From positions 1 to 64,000 of the forward strand of contig CAJNOL010000219.1 in the NCBI GenBank assembly GCA_905250125.1: DNA of 64,000 nucleotides, read 5' to 3'. Within the stretch, counting starts at the first letter, position 1, and every line of letters starts with the position of its first letter. Below are positions 42,211-54,700 of the stretch, piece after piece. The notes under the pieces were generated by a model, which ran no database searches, had not been told where the DNA came from, and saw only the letters and a list, made by a program, of their open reading frames with translations. The translations under genes were made by a program, and so were the position numbers. Origin of the DNA: Rotaria sordida. Taxonomy: Eukaryota; Rotifera; Eurotatoria; Philodinida; Philodinidae.

Positions 42211-43212
42211 ATGTCAAGTGTTATCAATGTATTATTTTCAACTATGAAAGGCAGCAAACATACTGCACAACTAAAAGAAGGTTATACTGTTGAAGACATT
42301 AAAAAAATAGTTCAAGAAAAATTTGGCTCTACTAACTATCGACTTATAGTTAATGGACAAGAAATACAAGACAATGATCTCGTTAAATTTACTGAATTGA
42401 AAAAATCTATTAAAAACAATACAATCATTTATGTTTGTCAACGAATGGATGGTGGTTCAGGTCTAGTTGATATTGATTCACACAAGGCTACTGTTCTCGT
42501 TGATCTTCAAGATGAATTACGTAAAATTCCAACTCAACAGACAAATTCAGAATGTATGATTTGTACAGAAGAAAAAAAGTGTATGAAATATTGCTGTAGT
42601 TCAATTATTTGCAAAGAATGTTTTCCTAATCATTTTATCTTTGGTAATTATAAAATCATTTGTCTTACTTGTAATCAAACTGTATCACCAGAAAAAGTTT
42701 TTGTTACTCCACAATTTATTCAATCACTTGTTCAATTAGATGAAACAAAATTAATGGCACGGAATATTGATTTTCAAATATGTACATGTGGTGCATTTTC
42801 TATCAACAGTACTATGTATGCAAAACAGAAATGTAATAATTGTCAACGATGGTTATGCTTTTTTTGCAATACTGATTGGAATGAAAACGAAAGAAATATG
42901 CGTAATGAAAAGTATACATGTAGAGTAAATTGTTTTTGGGAAACTAAAATTACTTATCAATTAGTTACACTTAACTTTAACAAAGCAATGAAAGTACCAA
43001 ATCGGCGATGTTGTCCAAAATGTTTTGAATGTGGTTCGTATGATCAAAAATGCAAGTATCATACGTGCCCATGTGGTCATAAATTCTGTTTTATTTGTCT
43101 CAAAACACAAGAAGAATGTATTCGTGATTTCAAATCGGCATATAATCGACCATGTAGCGCGATAGCACAACAAACATTTAAAATATTTCCACGTCTTTGT
43201 CATGAAAGATAA
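42211..43212 (+). CDS. Ubiquitin-like domain plus RBR-type E3 ubiquitin ligase-like protein
   Basis: Single coding exon, 333 residues, starting at the ATG at 42211 (the upstream in-frame TTG lies in the UTR). Residues 1-82 form a ubiquitin-like fold with YRLIVNGQEIQD matching ubiquitin's QRLIFAGKQLED, and end RMDGG, aligning with ubiquitin's RLRGG. A RING1-like cluster starts CMICTEE (115) with CC and CKEC pairs. An IBR-like cysteine set (KCNNCQRWLCFFC) follows. A RING2-like segment at 267-296 reads CCPKC...KCKYHTCPCGHKFCFIC. In RBR ligases the RING2 cysteine before the -HMTC-type motif carries ubiquitin; C281 occupies that place. The order Ubl-RING1-IBR-RING2 is parkin/HOIL-like, but it is shorter and lacks parkin's RING0. 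First gene of the cluster, 127 nt before the first USP. Confidence 0.85.
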   Translation: MSSVINVLFSTMKGSKHTAQLKEGYTVEDIKKIVQEKFGSTNYRLIVNGQEIQDNDLVKFTELKKSIKNNTIIYVCQRMDGGSGLVDIDSHKATVLVDLQDELRKIPTQQTNSECMICTEEKKCMKYCCSSIICKECFPNHFIFGNYKIICLTCNQTVSPEKVFVTPQFIQSLVQLDETKLMARNIDFQICTCGAFSINSTMYAKQKCNNCQRWLCFFCNTDWNENERNMRNEKYTCRVNCFWETKITYQLVTLNFNKAMKVPNRRCCPKCFECGSYDQKCKYHTCPCGHKFCFICLKTQEECIRDFKSAYNRPCSAIAQQTFKIFPRLCHER

Positions 43213-43330
43213 TATTTCTCTGTGTTCCTTGTATATGAACAATATCTTGTGATTTTTAGACATTGCAAAAGTCATTGAATAAACGAGATTTATATTTTTA
43301 TATGTTCGTGCCGTTTTGTAATAAATAATA

Positions 43331-43339
43331 TTTTTTCAG
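43331..43339 (+). promoter_or_regulatory. Probable trans-splice acceptor before the first USP gene
   Basis: TTTTTTCAG ends exactly at the base before the ATG at 43340. An AATAAA (about 43277-43282) ends the preceding gene roughly 50 nt earlier. Poly(A) signal then acceptor then ATG in so short a gap is the layout of spliced-leader operons. A conventional 5' UTR intron is the alternative. Confidence 0.55.
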
Positions 43340-44949
43340 ATGAACTATTATTGTGGAATGAAATCGAAAAAGCAACACAATAAACAAAAGAATTCAACCT
43401 TAGTCAAAGAATCTCAATTCAAACGTTCAGAACGCAAAAATTTGTCAACAAAGCAGTTTATTGTAAAAACAAGTCAGATAGATGAAACAGTGGTTCATCT
43501 GAAGTCGAGCTCATTGAACAAAAATGATGGAACAACTAAATCATCGACATTTTTTCAACGTCTCTTTAAAAGGAAGAAATTTCCCAGTAAGTGAATACCC
43601 ATTCGTAGCTCAACAAAAGCTATCTGAATATTTTGCATATACAAGTATTAGGAGAACTCTAATAAAGAAAATAAAGATCGAAACATCTTCGTCTTTTATG
43701 AGAATTAAAATTCTGTTGAAGTATAGTTTTACAGCTCGGCATCGTAGAAACTGATATAAGAATTATTATTTATGTTTGAAATGTTCCATAAAGAAAATTT
43801 TTTATAGGATGTGTTGAAGAGAATTCTCAGACAGTTGTATCTAGATCTACTTCTGATTCAATAAAAGCCACTGAAGATGATCTCAATAGTCAAACCAATT
43901 CCAGTCCATTCCAATTCAAGAGATCACATTTGAATACAACTCCACATTTGCCATTAAAACCAAAATTACCACCCATACAAAGTATTTCATCGTCTTCCTC
44001 ATCAGATCATCAAAGAGTATCAACAGATCATTCGAGTCTTCTTCCAACACGTCATACTCCAGGTGTCTGTGGCCTAAAGAACATTGGTAATACTTGCTAT
44101 ATGAATAGTGCTATTCAATGTTTGAATAGTATACCAGATTTAACCAAATGGATTATGCAACAACAACTATCATTATCTCACATGAATATAATCGATGTTT
44201 ATATTTCTTTAGTACAATCAATGTGGTCAGGTCATCATGGATGTGTCACTCCTCGTGAATTAAAACAATATGTTAGTCGTTCATCAAGCATATTTTCTGA
44301 TTCCGATCAAAAGGATTCTCATGAATTCTTGAATTCTCTTCTTAATGCTATAGAAACAGTTGATTCAAATTCATTTCTTATTAATCTCTTTCGAATTCAT
44401 ACTCAATCAATGGCAACTTGCAACAAATGTCAACATTGTGATATTATTAATGAAACAATAACATTTCTTCCACTTTCAATTCCTGAATTCAAATTCGATG
44501 ATCAAAAGAAAATTTTGTTAGAAGATCTTATCAAAGATTTTTGTCAAGAAGACGAATTAGATGGACAATATTATTGTCATAAATGTAAAATATGTCAATC
44601 AGCACGACATAAAACTATAATTATTCAACCATTACCTCGTGTTCTTATTATTCAATTGAAACGATTTCCTTACGACGGTACAAAAAGAAAGATTGATACA
44701 TTTGTTCAATACAAACTTGAACATCGAAATTTATTATCAAATAATGATAGATATGAATTATATGCGATATCCATGCATAGTGGAAATCTCGCTGGTGGAC
44801 ACTATACAACAATGGCACAAAATTATATAATAAATAAATGGTATCGATTTGATGATAGTTATTTCGAAGAAATTGAATCGAAAAAAGTACTTGTCCCATT
44901 TATTGCACGACAAGCTTATATCCTTATTTATTTAAAAAAGAATGATTGA
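43340..44949 (+). CDS. Ubiquitin-specific protease (USP/UBP, peptidase C19), copy 1
   Basis: Cysteine deubiquitinase. Two exons, 43340-43586 and 43808-44949, join to 462 residues; the catalytic domain lies wholly in exon 2. The N-terminal 160 residues are Lys- then Ser-rich and look disordered. The Cys box GVCGLKNIGNTCYMNS places the nucleophile at C179. The His box LAGGHYTT gives H414, and WYRFDD gives D431, so the triad is complete. Zinc-binding CxxC pairs (CNKCQHC and YYCHKCKIC) mark the fingers subdomain. The typical QSMWSG and QKDSHEFLNSLL motifs are present. Closest by eye to copy 2 next door. Lies 127 nt after the RBR gene and 52 nt before copy 2. Confidence 0.92.
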
Positions 44950-44991
44950 GAAATTATCGATAGTTTAGTAGATATTTAATTCTATCAACTA

Positions 44992-45001
44992 TTCATTTTA
45001 G
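44992..45001 (+). promoter_or_regulatory. Probable trans-splice acceptor before USP copy 2
   Basis: A T-rich tract ending TTCATTTTAG directly abuts the ATG at 45002. The whole gap to the preceding stop codon is only 52 nt, too short for an independent promoter of the usual kind. Confidence 0.6.
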
Positions 45002-46434
45002 ATGGATATTACATACGAATGGAATATACAAGAATTGGCTTTGACATATCATGACAAAAAAAATAATAATGTTTGGATCAATGATATCAATGTAAACAAT
45101 GTAAAATTATACGCGTTCATACGACCTTCTTCGGTCTTCTATCAGTGGAATGATTTCGGTAAGTCTATTATCTACAAGTTTTTACTTTTTGTAACATAAT
45201 TTTATTGAATATAGATCTGCGCGTTCTTCGTCTATTTGTGGAACAGTTGTCTAACGAACCAATAGAAGAATCTTCCGGTAATACATCAATACTACCAATG
45301 GATACAGATCCAAAACAATCATCTTGTAATTCTTCAATACCTACTGTAATGTTGCCTGTTGATTCCCTTCTCCTCATCTTTATCCGTTATCTTCAATTAA
45401 TGAAATTTATTCCATGGTCATCACCAATATCTATTTGTGATCAGTCGATTGAAATATCTGAACACAATGAAATAGATGGTTCATCCCAAATTATTTCGAA
45501 AAGAAAAAAGTTTAAAAACAAACAGCAAAAACTATCTATTGAACCTGGTTTATGTGGTTTAACTAATATTGGTAATACATGCTTTATGAATAGTGCTATC
45601 CAATGTTTAAGTAATATACCTCAATTAACCAAATGGGCTAAAAAACAACAGTTATCAAATCATGAACAGACTGTCACTCAAGCCTATACTTCATTGATTA
45701 AATCAATATGGTCAGGTAAAAACTCATATATCTCTCCTCATGATATCAAGAAACGTGTTAGTCAACATGCTCCAATCTTTTGTGATTATGCTCAAAAAGA
45801 TTCACATGAATTCATGAATTCTCTTCTTAATGCACTTCACTCTGAATTCATAGAAAATGATTCTTCAAAAGAACAATCTTCTATTGTTACCAATCTTTTT
45901 TGTATTCAAACACAATCTAGAGTAACATGTTTACATTGTGGTATGTGTGATTCACTTGAAGAGATAACTTATTGTCTTCCATTACCGCTCGAAAATGAAT
46001 CAACAGTAACTCTTCAAAGATTGTTAAATGATTTTTTAAAAGAAGAATTACTCGATGGACCATATTATTGTTCAAATTGTCAGGATCTTCGATCAGCTAA
46101 ACAAAAAACAAATCTATGTCAACCATTACCACCAGTAATTATTGTTCAACTTAAACGATTTACTTTTGACGAGACAAATGATAAATTAAATACATTTGTT
46201 GAATATCCAATTGTCGATTGGAATGTCGATGATAGTAATAATTCATTGTATGATCTTGTCGCTGTTTCTATGCATGTTGGTAATTTACAAGGAGGACATT
46301 ATACAACATATGCTCGTTTAAATGGTTTAGATCAATGGTATCATTTTAATGATTTGAATAATGAACCTGTTCATAATACGCATTGTCTTGTAAATCGAAA
46401 TGCTTATGTATTGGTGTATTTGAAAAAAAATTAA
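45002..46434 (+). CDS. Ubiquitin-specific protease (USP/UBP, peptidase C19), copy 2
   Basis: Two exons, 45002-45158 and 45215-46434, join to 458 residues. The N-terminal 150 residues, including a hydrophobic stretch VDSLLLIFIRYLQLMKFI, do not resemble copy 1. The catalytic domain does: Cys box GLCGLTNIGNTCFMNS (C175), QKDSHEFMNSLL, zinc CxxC pairs (CLHCGMC; YYCSNC), His box LQGGHYTT (H414), and WYHFND (N431). Asn is an accepted third triad residue in USPs. The single intron lies in the N-terminal extension and the catalytic part is intronless. The start was chosen for the ATG immediately after the acceptor and for the frame through the small intron. Confidence 0.92.
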
Positions 46435-46570
46435 ATTAATAATATACATTTCTAGAAAACTAAATTTATTGATTTTTTTTCTCTATTTCAGATGTTTAAT
46501 TAAATCATAATTTTATACAAAAATTTCATGTATGTCGAAAGATATTCTCTAATAAATGGAGTTTATCATC

Positions 46571-46582
46571 ATTTTTTTTTAG
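46571..46582 (+). promoter_or_regulatory. Probable trans-splice acceptor before USP copy 3
   Basis: A T run ending in AG lies one base before the ATG at 46584. AATAAA occurs about 30 nt upstream (46553-46558). A second pyrimidine tract ending CTATTTCAG lies at about 46483-46491, so acceptor choice may vary. Confidence 0.55.
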
Positions 46583-46583
46583 A

Positions 46584-48776
46584 ATGAACTCTCAAAAATC
46601 ACCTAATGATCAATATTTTACTTCCATATTATCACATTGGAACAATAAAGATTTCTCTCAATCACGACAATTATCATTCTCAGTAACAAACTTGTTCACA
46701 ACTCCAAAAATTGTTTTCTTTCAAGTATGCAGAACACATCGAAATCGATATAATGTCAAATGTATAGATATATCAGAAGACAATACATTACTACAATTGA
46801 AAGAGGAAATCTGTAAACAATTTAATTTAAACATGAAGGTCATAGATTTCTCGCTAACAAGTTTTGATTATGGTAATGATATTTGGTTACCTATTCATGA
46901 CGTGGATGGTCATAAAACAATCGCTGATCTAAACTTTCCTCCTTACACTATTTTAAACATCGAAAGGGTTGAAAAAGCAAATACAAATATACAAAATATA
47001 TCGAAAACTAGACATGAGGATTTGACTTTGAAACTTTGTAAACAACCAATGAACAAAATAGATCTTGAGTATCTTTATGTAAATTCATCGATAAGTATTG
47101 GTCAACTAAAAGAAGAAGCACGAAAACGAGTCAGGAATCAAAGAACGAAATATTTATACTTGTGGATGGAAAATGGTTGGATAAAATTTGAAACCGCTCT
47201 AGACGATTTGACTTTGGCTGAAATGGAATTTGATCAATATTCAATGATAAGTTTTGAAACAGAAGATGATCTCATTCCTGGTCTATGTGGTCTAACAAAT
47301 TTAGGTAATACATGTTTCATGAATAGTGCTCTTCAATGTTTAAGTAATATTCCTGAACTTACTCGGAAAATTTTGTCATTTGGTAATGAAATAAATGCAC
47401 CAATTATTGGTGCCTATTCAACATTGATTAAAACAATGTGGTCAGGTGAACATGTTGTTACTATACCATCGTCTTTATTATTGAATATTTCTGAGAATTT
47501 GCCACGTTTTCGACGATATCGACAGCAAGATGCACAAGAATTTATGAACTATTTTCTACATCTAATTCATCAAGAGTTAACAAGCGAAAGAACATTAATT
47601 ACTGATTTATTCTATGGTCGAATTCAATCAAGTGTTAAATGTTTAGGAGGATGTCATTCTATTGAGACCAATGAAGAAGTAATTAGTTTTCTTCCGCTAC
47701 CCGTCGCAAATGATATCGATGAATATAATATTCTCTATCTTCAAAGTAATGGTAAACAAAAACTAGTTTCAGTTCGTGCTTGTGCAAGAACAATCGAAAC
47801 ACTCATTGAGTCGTTTATTAAACAATATGAACCAAAACTATCATCTACACAGATTCAAGCTGTTAGAATAGAGGATAATAGAATTATAGAAAAATATCCA
47901 TCTTACACACTGTTGAACGATACGATCAAGCAGCAACTAGCTTTTATCGAACTTCAAAAGAAGACTGTTGAGCAGAAATATGTTGAATTTGCATTTCTCA
48001 ATCATAAAACGTATAAACCATTTCGACCACCTATCTTCCTCGTTTGTCCATCCTACAATTGTTACTGTTCAGATCTATCCGAACAGATCGATCAGATCCA
48101 GAATCATATCTGTTCAGTAACTAAAGCACCAACTTCTGCATGCCACCTTTATTGGATCAATGGCACAGGTAAAACTCATTATTTCGACACTGAAGCGGTT
48201 AGAGACAACACTTTGCTGTTGTTCATGCATCGAATTATCCTCGAAATCGATCCTGAATGGATTGAAAAATATATAAATCAGTACAATAATCATCTGTCAT
48301 CCATCAATCCATCATTAAATAGTCTATTAGTAGATTTTTTTCGTGAAGAGCCATTAAATGGTGACTACTATTGTTCGAAATGTCTTGATCTGAAAACAGC
48401 TAGGCAAAAGGCAGATTTAGTTTTACCATTACCACCTGTACTAATTATACAATTAAAACGGTTCACCTACGATCTTGATTCCAGCGCAAAGATTGATACA
48501 TACATTGATTTTCCACTTCGAGATCTTGATCTTGGTCAATATATTATTCAGAATAATGATGAAAAGACGAATGTATCAACATTGTATGATCTTGTAGCTG
48601 TATCTAACCATACTGGTAGTCTTGTTGCAGGACATTATATTACTTATGCAAGAAATGATCGAAATAAAAAGTGGTATTCATTTAATGACGAAACAATTCG
48701 AGAAATTATCGATGAACATGATATTGTAACAAAGAATGCTTATATTCTTGTATATATTCAACGAACTACTTTGTAA
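46584..48776 (+). CDS. Ubiquitin-specific protease with N-terminal ubiquitin-like domains, copy 3
   Basis: Single coding exon, 730 residues. Residues about 43-130 and 145-226 look like two tandem ubiquitin-like domains (ISEDNTLLQLKEEICKQF; IGQLKEEARKR). The USP domain begins GLCGLTNLGNTCFMNS (C244) and ends with AGHYITYARND (H684) and WYSFND (N701). Between the Cys and His boxes lies an insertion of about 180 residues (about 385-560), with a possible further ubiquitin-like unit, before YYCSKCLDLKTARQKAD. The arrangement of Ubl units around a split catalytic core recalls the USP4/11/15 group, but no DUSP domain is visible. Shares MWSG and QLKRFTYD with copies 1 and 2, so the three are paralogs. 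Confidence 0.92.
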   Translation: MNSQKSPNDQYFTSILSHWNNKDFSQSRQLSFSVTNLFTTPKIVFFQVCRTHRNRYNVKCIDISEDNTLLQLKEEICKQFNLNMKVIDFSLTSFDYGNDIWLPIHDVDGHKTIADLNFPPYTILNIERVEKANTNIQNISKTRHEDLTLKLCKQPMNKIDLEYLYVNSSISIGQLKEEARKRVRNQRTKYLYLWMENGWIKFETALDDLTLAEMEFDQYSMISFETEDDLIPGLCGLTNLGNTCFMNSALQCLSNIPELTRKILSFGNEINAPIIGAYSTLIKTMWSGEHVVTIPSSLLLNISENLPRFRRYRQQDAQEFMNYFLHLIHQELTSERTLITDLFYGRIQSSVKCLGGCHSIETNEEVISFLPLPVANDIDEYNILYLQSNGKQKLVSVRACARTIETLIESFIKQYEPKLSSTQIQAVRIEDNRIIEKYPSYTLLNDTIKQQLAFIELQKKTVEQKYVEFAFLNHKTYKPFRPPIFLVCPSYNCYCSDLSEQIDQIQNHICSVTKAPTSACHLYWINGTGKTHYFDTEAVRDNTLLLFMHRIILEIDPEWIEKYINQYNNHLSSINPSLNSLLVDFFREEPLNGDYYCSKCLDLKTARQKADLVLPLPPVLIIQLKRFTYDLDSSAKIDTYIDFPLRDLDLGQYIIQNNDEKTNVSTLYDLVAVSNHTGSLVAGHYITYARNDRNKKWYSFNDETIREIIDEHDIVTKNAYILVYIQRTTL

Positions 48777-51700
48777 ATTTATTCATTTTTATATGATATT
48801 ATTTTTTGTATATAAATATTTTAAAAGCAAAATATTGAAATATTGTCCTTTCGTCATAAATATTATTTTTTGTATTTGGTAGTATTTGCTTCAGTGACTG
48901 TGCAAAGGTTACAAGATTAGAAAGGAGTTAGGACGATGTATTGAACAATACCTCACAAAAATACCAAAAATAATCTTGCTGTTTTTACTAGGCAACAACG
49001 AATTATTAACTATTCTTGGGAAGGTGCATAACTGCTCGATTTGTCATGACCTGCACTAGCGTTGTATTTCCTTTGTTCGATCTTAATGTTTTGTGTCTGT
49101 CTCTCTCATTATTGATGATTTTTGCACTCTTTGTTCTGATAAGTTTTTTCTTATATTTTGACACTGAAGAAACCCAATTATTAATAAAAGAAGATTATTG
49201 TATGATTGTGAATGTGTGTGAATGGTCTAGCTGTATTGGATGTGGGTATTATACTCATAGAGTATACGTTTCTACATTAAACTGATATACATTGATATTG
49301 ATTATCTTATATCGAACTAGTCGAATATCTGGCCATATCAAAAGGAGTATACCCGCATACTTCCGCGGCCTCTAGTTTTCTATGCTCTTGTTCAGAAAAA
49401 AATGTGTTTTTTCTTTCATTATGATTAGGAAAAAAGACCAGTCGCTCATATAGTAATTGATGATTGCGTGTCACTTCTATCTTTCTATTTATTATCGATA
49501 TTTCTCATGAGGAAGAAGACTCCTTTTTGTATATACATCAGAGACGAAAGAAAACAAAAAGGACATCATGATTACATCATGCTCGAATGACAAGGATATA
49601 GGATATCAATAATTAAATGTGAATTGTAAGTGCTCACTGGATGTCAGTACACTTGGAAAATTATTCAGTTATGTCTGTTAGAAAAGATTGAATTGACTTT
49701 GTTTGACGTAAAAAAAAACCAATAATTGCACGAATATTTCTTTCCTACGGACTGCATTTATAATCACAGTACAATCAATGTAACTCACTCTCTCAGTGAT
49801 GAACAGCAATTCTCACTTTATGATATCATTCATCATACCTACTAATAAAATATTCTTCATCTATACAGAAACATTATCTCAACTAACAACATAGAAAGAA
49901 GACAGACAAGCTATCAAACTTATATTTGACTTTTGTTCAATACATATCATATTAAAGTCTTTTATGATAGGCTATCGCTAGTGATCTATGTGCTATAGTT
50001 CTTTGGTCTCAAATTTAGGTTGAGAAATGGTTTGTTTAATCATTTCTCTAGAAATTTTTTTTTTTATTTGATCACCAATACTTGGATGTTTGCTAGAGGA
50101 TCCTATAGACTATGTAATAATATAATAAGACTAACAGATTATGAAACTGGATTGATGAAAAGTTTGAAAGAAAGTATCTGTACAAAAAAACAGTATGACA
50201 TGAACTTTTCAAATGTATATATTTAATATATATGATAACAGATTTACATAGTAAAATTATTTATTTAATACCTATCAAGCACTCTAATCATACAGTCCAG
50301 AAGTGCTGTTTCCAATATTTTTGTTTAATGAAAATTATTCAATGTTATCGTCTTCTTCTACATTGATATTAACATCTTCATCTTCTTTTTTTTTGTCGAC
50401 TTCTCTATAACTCTTTGCATTCGTAATATAATATATAGGTTCCTTTAACAAAGAATCATCGTTAATAAGCTATTTCAAGATCTATAAGAAAGTATACTTC
50501 GTTTTTGGATCATCTCATTTGATAGTCGTTACGCTCAACACCATCTGTAGTGAACATCCAATTTTTAAATCAATCTCCATGTCTTTTATAACTATGCGAA
50601 TAATAACAATTAATCAAATCGCTATTGGCAAAACAATAGCTACTATGTATAAGTAAATATAAGAAATATGTCAAGATAATATAAAAAATCAAGATCAGAC
50701 AAATATGACTGATGCGTAAAATGATTCATCACTTTCTATTTTATTAAAAGCTGTCATCTTTTAAATGAAGGTTAACTGTAACCGATCGTCGCCTCTGCAT
50801 GACCATAGTCCTAATACATCATACATATCTTTTATGGAATACAAAAAATAGAAAAGAACAACAAAATTTCAACCGGAATTGGACACCAAAAGACTACAGA
50901 TATATTTATGCTAATATAATTTACTCGTTATTGTTGAATATACAGAAATAATTGAATTATATTCTTGACAAACGATTCATTCTTCTTATTTATCATCACT
51001 GACCAAACATTCTATCATACAAAATTGAAAAAATAATATGAGTAGAATGATGTACAGTTAATATTAGATACACTTCGAATTTCGCCTTTCACTGATTTAT
51101 TGCTCTCTTTCTTTAGTCGAAAAATGAAGAAACTATAAAGAATTTGTTTTAACATATTCAATTGATAGAATATTCATATTAATGAGTAATCCATACGAGA
51201 AATATATAGCAATAGGAAAGATCAATTCCGTGTAACATCATTTATTAACCTATACTATGGTATCTAAATCAGTTTTTAAAATTTATACAAATCTGCTAAA
51301 TGCATATATACACATATATAACGACGTCCTATTACTATGTACTTTATTTCGTCTGAAGTTCTGCAAGTCACCAAAAAGAACTAAAAAGATATATTCAACA
51401 TTATTAATGAATCATTTAAAACAGTTATATCTGATTAATTGGCATTTGTATTATAGGAGAGATTGTTTTTCCGTTTCTGACGACATCGTATTAACGTTGA
51501 TGTTTTTCTTAATGAATTTAATTGACTAGATAGATCACAGTGACACTGAAAAGCAATTACTACATGCACCTTGCACTGAAAAGTACATCAATTTGAAATT
51601 TAATCATACTGATATATATCTACCTTTGCCATATGAAGGAAGCGCACTGTGATACAAGTTAACAGGTAAGACATAAGTATTCGAAGTCACTTGAAAAAGA

Positions 51701-54700
51701 AAATAAGATCATATCAATAATCCAGCGACATCTATTTTTACATAGATTTATTAGACCTATGATTCTCTGGTAATTTATCTCTTTCTTCTTTCGTTGATCT
51801 AGTATATCATTGGCGACAAACGAAAATTTATATAAACATGTTATGAAATTACTTAAATATTAGGTAATTATATTTTTTTTGTTAAAGTTATTTGCTCGAA
51901 TAGAGCCGTGAGGTGATTCATTTCCCTTCAAATCGATTATAGAATGCTTGATTGATCCCTATATACATTTGTTTTGGTAGTTTTAATTTACTAGTTATAT
52001 CATTTATTTTTTTTTAATACTAATAGAGTATTATTTATTCATCATGTGTCATATTTTCTTCGTCGTCTCGTTAGATGTTTTCGTTTCTCAATCATGATAT
52101 CAAATTAGTAAGCATATAATGATCGAACTTTGATTTGTTTTTTCGTTATACTACTTCAATGCATAAAGTAATCAGTCAACTATCATTCGATTTATTTGTA
52201 TTTCTTTTTCTTTGCTGAATTGATGAATAAAGTTAATCTTTTATTTTTTGAAAGCAAAAGAAAAAAAAATATTTATTAAAAACTCTTAACTTCTTCACTT
52301 TTTTTTTTGCAATCATTGATAATAGCACACTTATAGAATATTGGTCATAGCACCATTAAACTCAATTTTTGACGGTAAATTAATTTTTTTTTTCATATGT
52401 AAAATTTTTTTTAAAGCACAAAATTAAAAGATCGAGATGATAAATAAGGAGTTGTTATTCATTGAATAATTTTCAAAAGAAATAAATTAAATTTTCTATC
52501 CTTTTGTTTTATTAATAATGATGTCATCTTCAAAGATTGATGAATATGAAAAAATTGAATAGCGTAAATAATATTTCTATATCTCGAAGTTAGGATCGAA
52601 GAACTTGTACCAGAACATAGTATTCATCTATATGTACTAGACATATCTAGAGTGCGACGAATATTAATCACATTATTGTCATATTTTGTTTGTATTAGTT
52701 GTAAAACTACTCACTTCCTTCGTTGATGCATTTGTGAATTTGTTGTCATGTAAAATAAAGACATGTGTGCTATATCGTAATTATTTGTTGAATGAAATAT
52801 CACTAAATAGTTGTTTAAATAAACGATATAAAATATTGTTTGATTTTAAAAAATATCTCGAAATAAAATTTAACATTTTTTAAATTCTCTTTTAACAGTT
52901 AATAATATGTCTGAAAAATGATATTCGAGTATTATTTATCAAAATTTCGTAGCATTTTAGTAAAATAGATTGGTTTCGTAATTAAAAATTAACTCATATA
53001 TAAATTATCCATAGTTTCAGTACACTAGTATTTTACTTTCTGAATGAATAATTCTCGTATAGATTATACTCATTTTTCTCGGATGAAAAAGATAAAAATT
53101 TAACAAAAGAATAAAATTTAATCATGTCTACAAACGTGATTGTACGAGCTCTTAACTAGGAAAAAATGATGATAAAAATTATTACACTTTCTCAAATAGA
53201 ATTCTACACATTTAGATACCTGGAAAAACTATGGATACCTATAATTACCTTGATTTTCAAAGTAACCATGGGTGTCTATGTCGACCAAACAGGTCATATT
53301 CCAGTTGAAAACAAAAAATGCAACCCCATAATAGATGTCTGTATAATATTAGTTTCAAATTCTATCTTATTTTTTAGCTTTTGTAGTGTTTGTAGTTTTT
53401 ACAAGTATCCTATATCTTTCCATATACCGATAATGTTTTCTTTTATTCATTTTACATGAATTTAAACTGTTTGAAAAATATGTTTAGAACCATATTTTCA
53501 AGATCAAAAGAATAAGATATTAACTTGTTGTATTCAGTCACAATCTCTATTTTCTTTTGTCACTTATAGCGATTCATTCGTTAGATAATCAAACATAATT
53601 AACACATCAGTTGAATAAAAAATGACTATTAGTCAGTTGATAATGATTTGTAAAGATGCCTTACAAAACAGCAGCGGCACAAAAAGGTCAGAGGCAGGAG
53701 CAAACACTTTGTGACATTAGAGAAAAGAGTGTACTGACGCAGTCAAAATTGAGAAGAAAAGTCTTTTTTGGTATCAGAAGTAGTATAAATTTGTCATATT
53801 AAAAGAAAAAAGTAAGACTTCCAGAGAAGCTCGTAGATTCAACTAGAACTCAAAAGCAATTTCATGCGTAATGCAAATTGTTACAGATTCCTAAAAAATT
53901 CTATTTTCTTCTAGTCTTTTCTATAAGGAACATTTTTTGACGTTTAGCTCATAGGTTTCTTAATGCTTTTGCGGTTAAAAGTGATCACGCTCCTGTCAAT
54001 TTTTAAAAATAAAACAATTATTTGATTCGGGCTTTCGCAGTAAGCAATCAATTTTCAATAAATAGACTTCTTACTTTGCTGCTTCCGACAGCCAAATTTC
54101 TTGAAAAACCTTTTATAGGTTTTGATCATCGCATATAGTACGCAATCAATGTCATTTTTCGTAAGAATTCTCTTTACGATATTTTTCTGAATTTAGTTAT
54201 CATTATTGAATGCAACAAAACTTACACAATTACTTGAGAAATCGATTAAATAACTTCGAACTTTGTTGTTGTTTGGAAATATTCAAAAGATTCCAAAAAT
54301 TTATTAACTTATCGTAGAAATTAATCGAAGAGAAATAATCAGAAAATTTTCCAAAAAAAAAAAAGATGTAGTTAAAATCTCTTCCAATCGGAATAAATTG
54401 TAACTCAAATTTCTTCAAAATCGATGAAAGTTCTCGCGCCAATTTCCAAAAGGAGAAACTTTCTTCACACTATCTCGACTGCACCACCACTGTCATTATA
54501 CTATTCGAAATCTGTTGTCTTTTCTATCACATAAAAATCATATTAAATCCGAATTCGAACAGATTAAGAAAACAATTGATACCATCGCAGAAATCGAAAA
54601 ATCAAACTTCTTATTTAATTAATAAATATATATGAAGAGTGAATATAAATAATTGGTGTTAGTTGTAAACACTCTTTTATTTTCAATAATAGAATTGAAC

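Noticed and set aside
43930..43932. Start of USP copy 1 at 43930
   Set aside because: The codon is TTG in the middle of exon 2; the frame continues upstream and splices to the exon with ATG at 43340.
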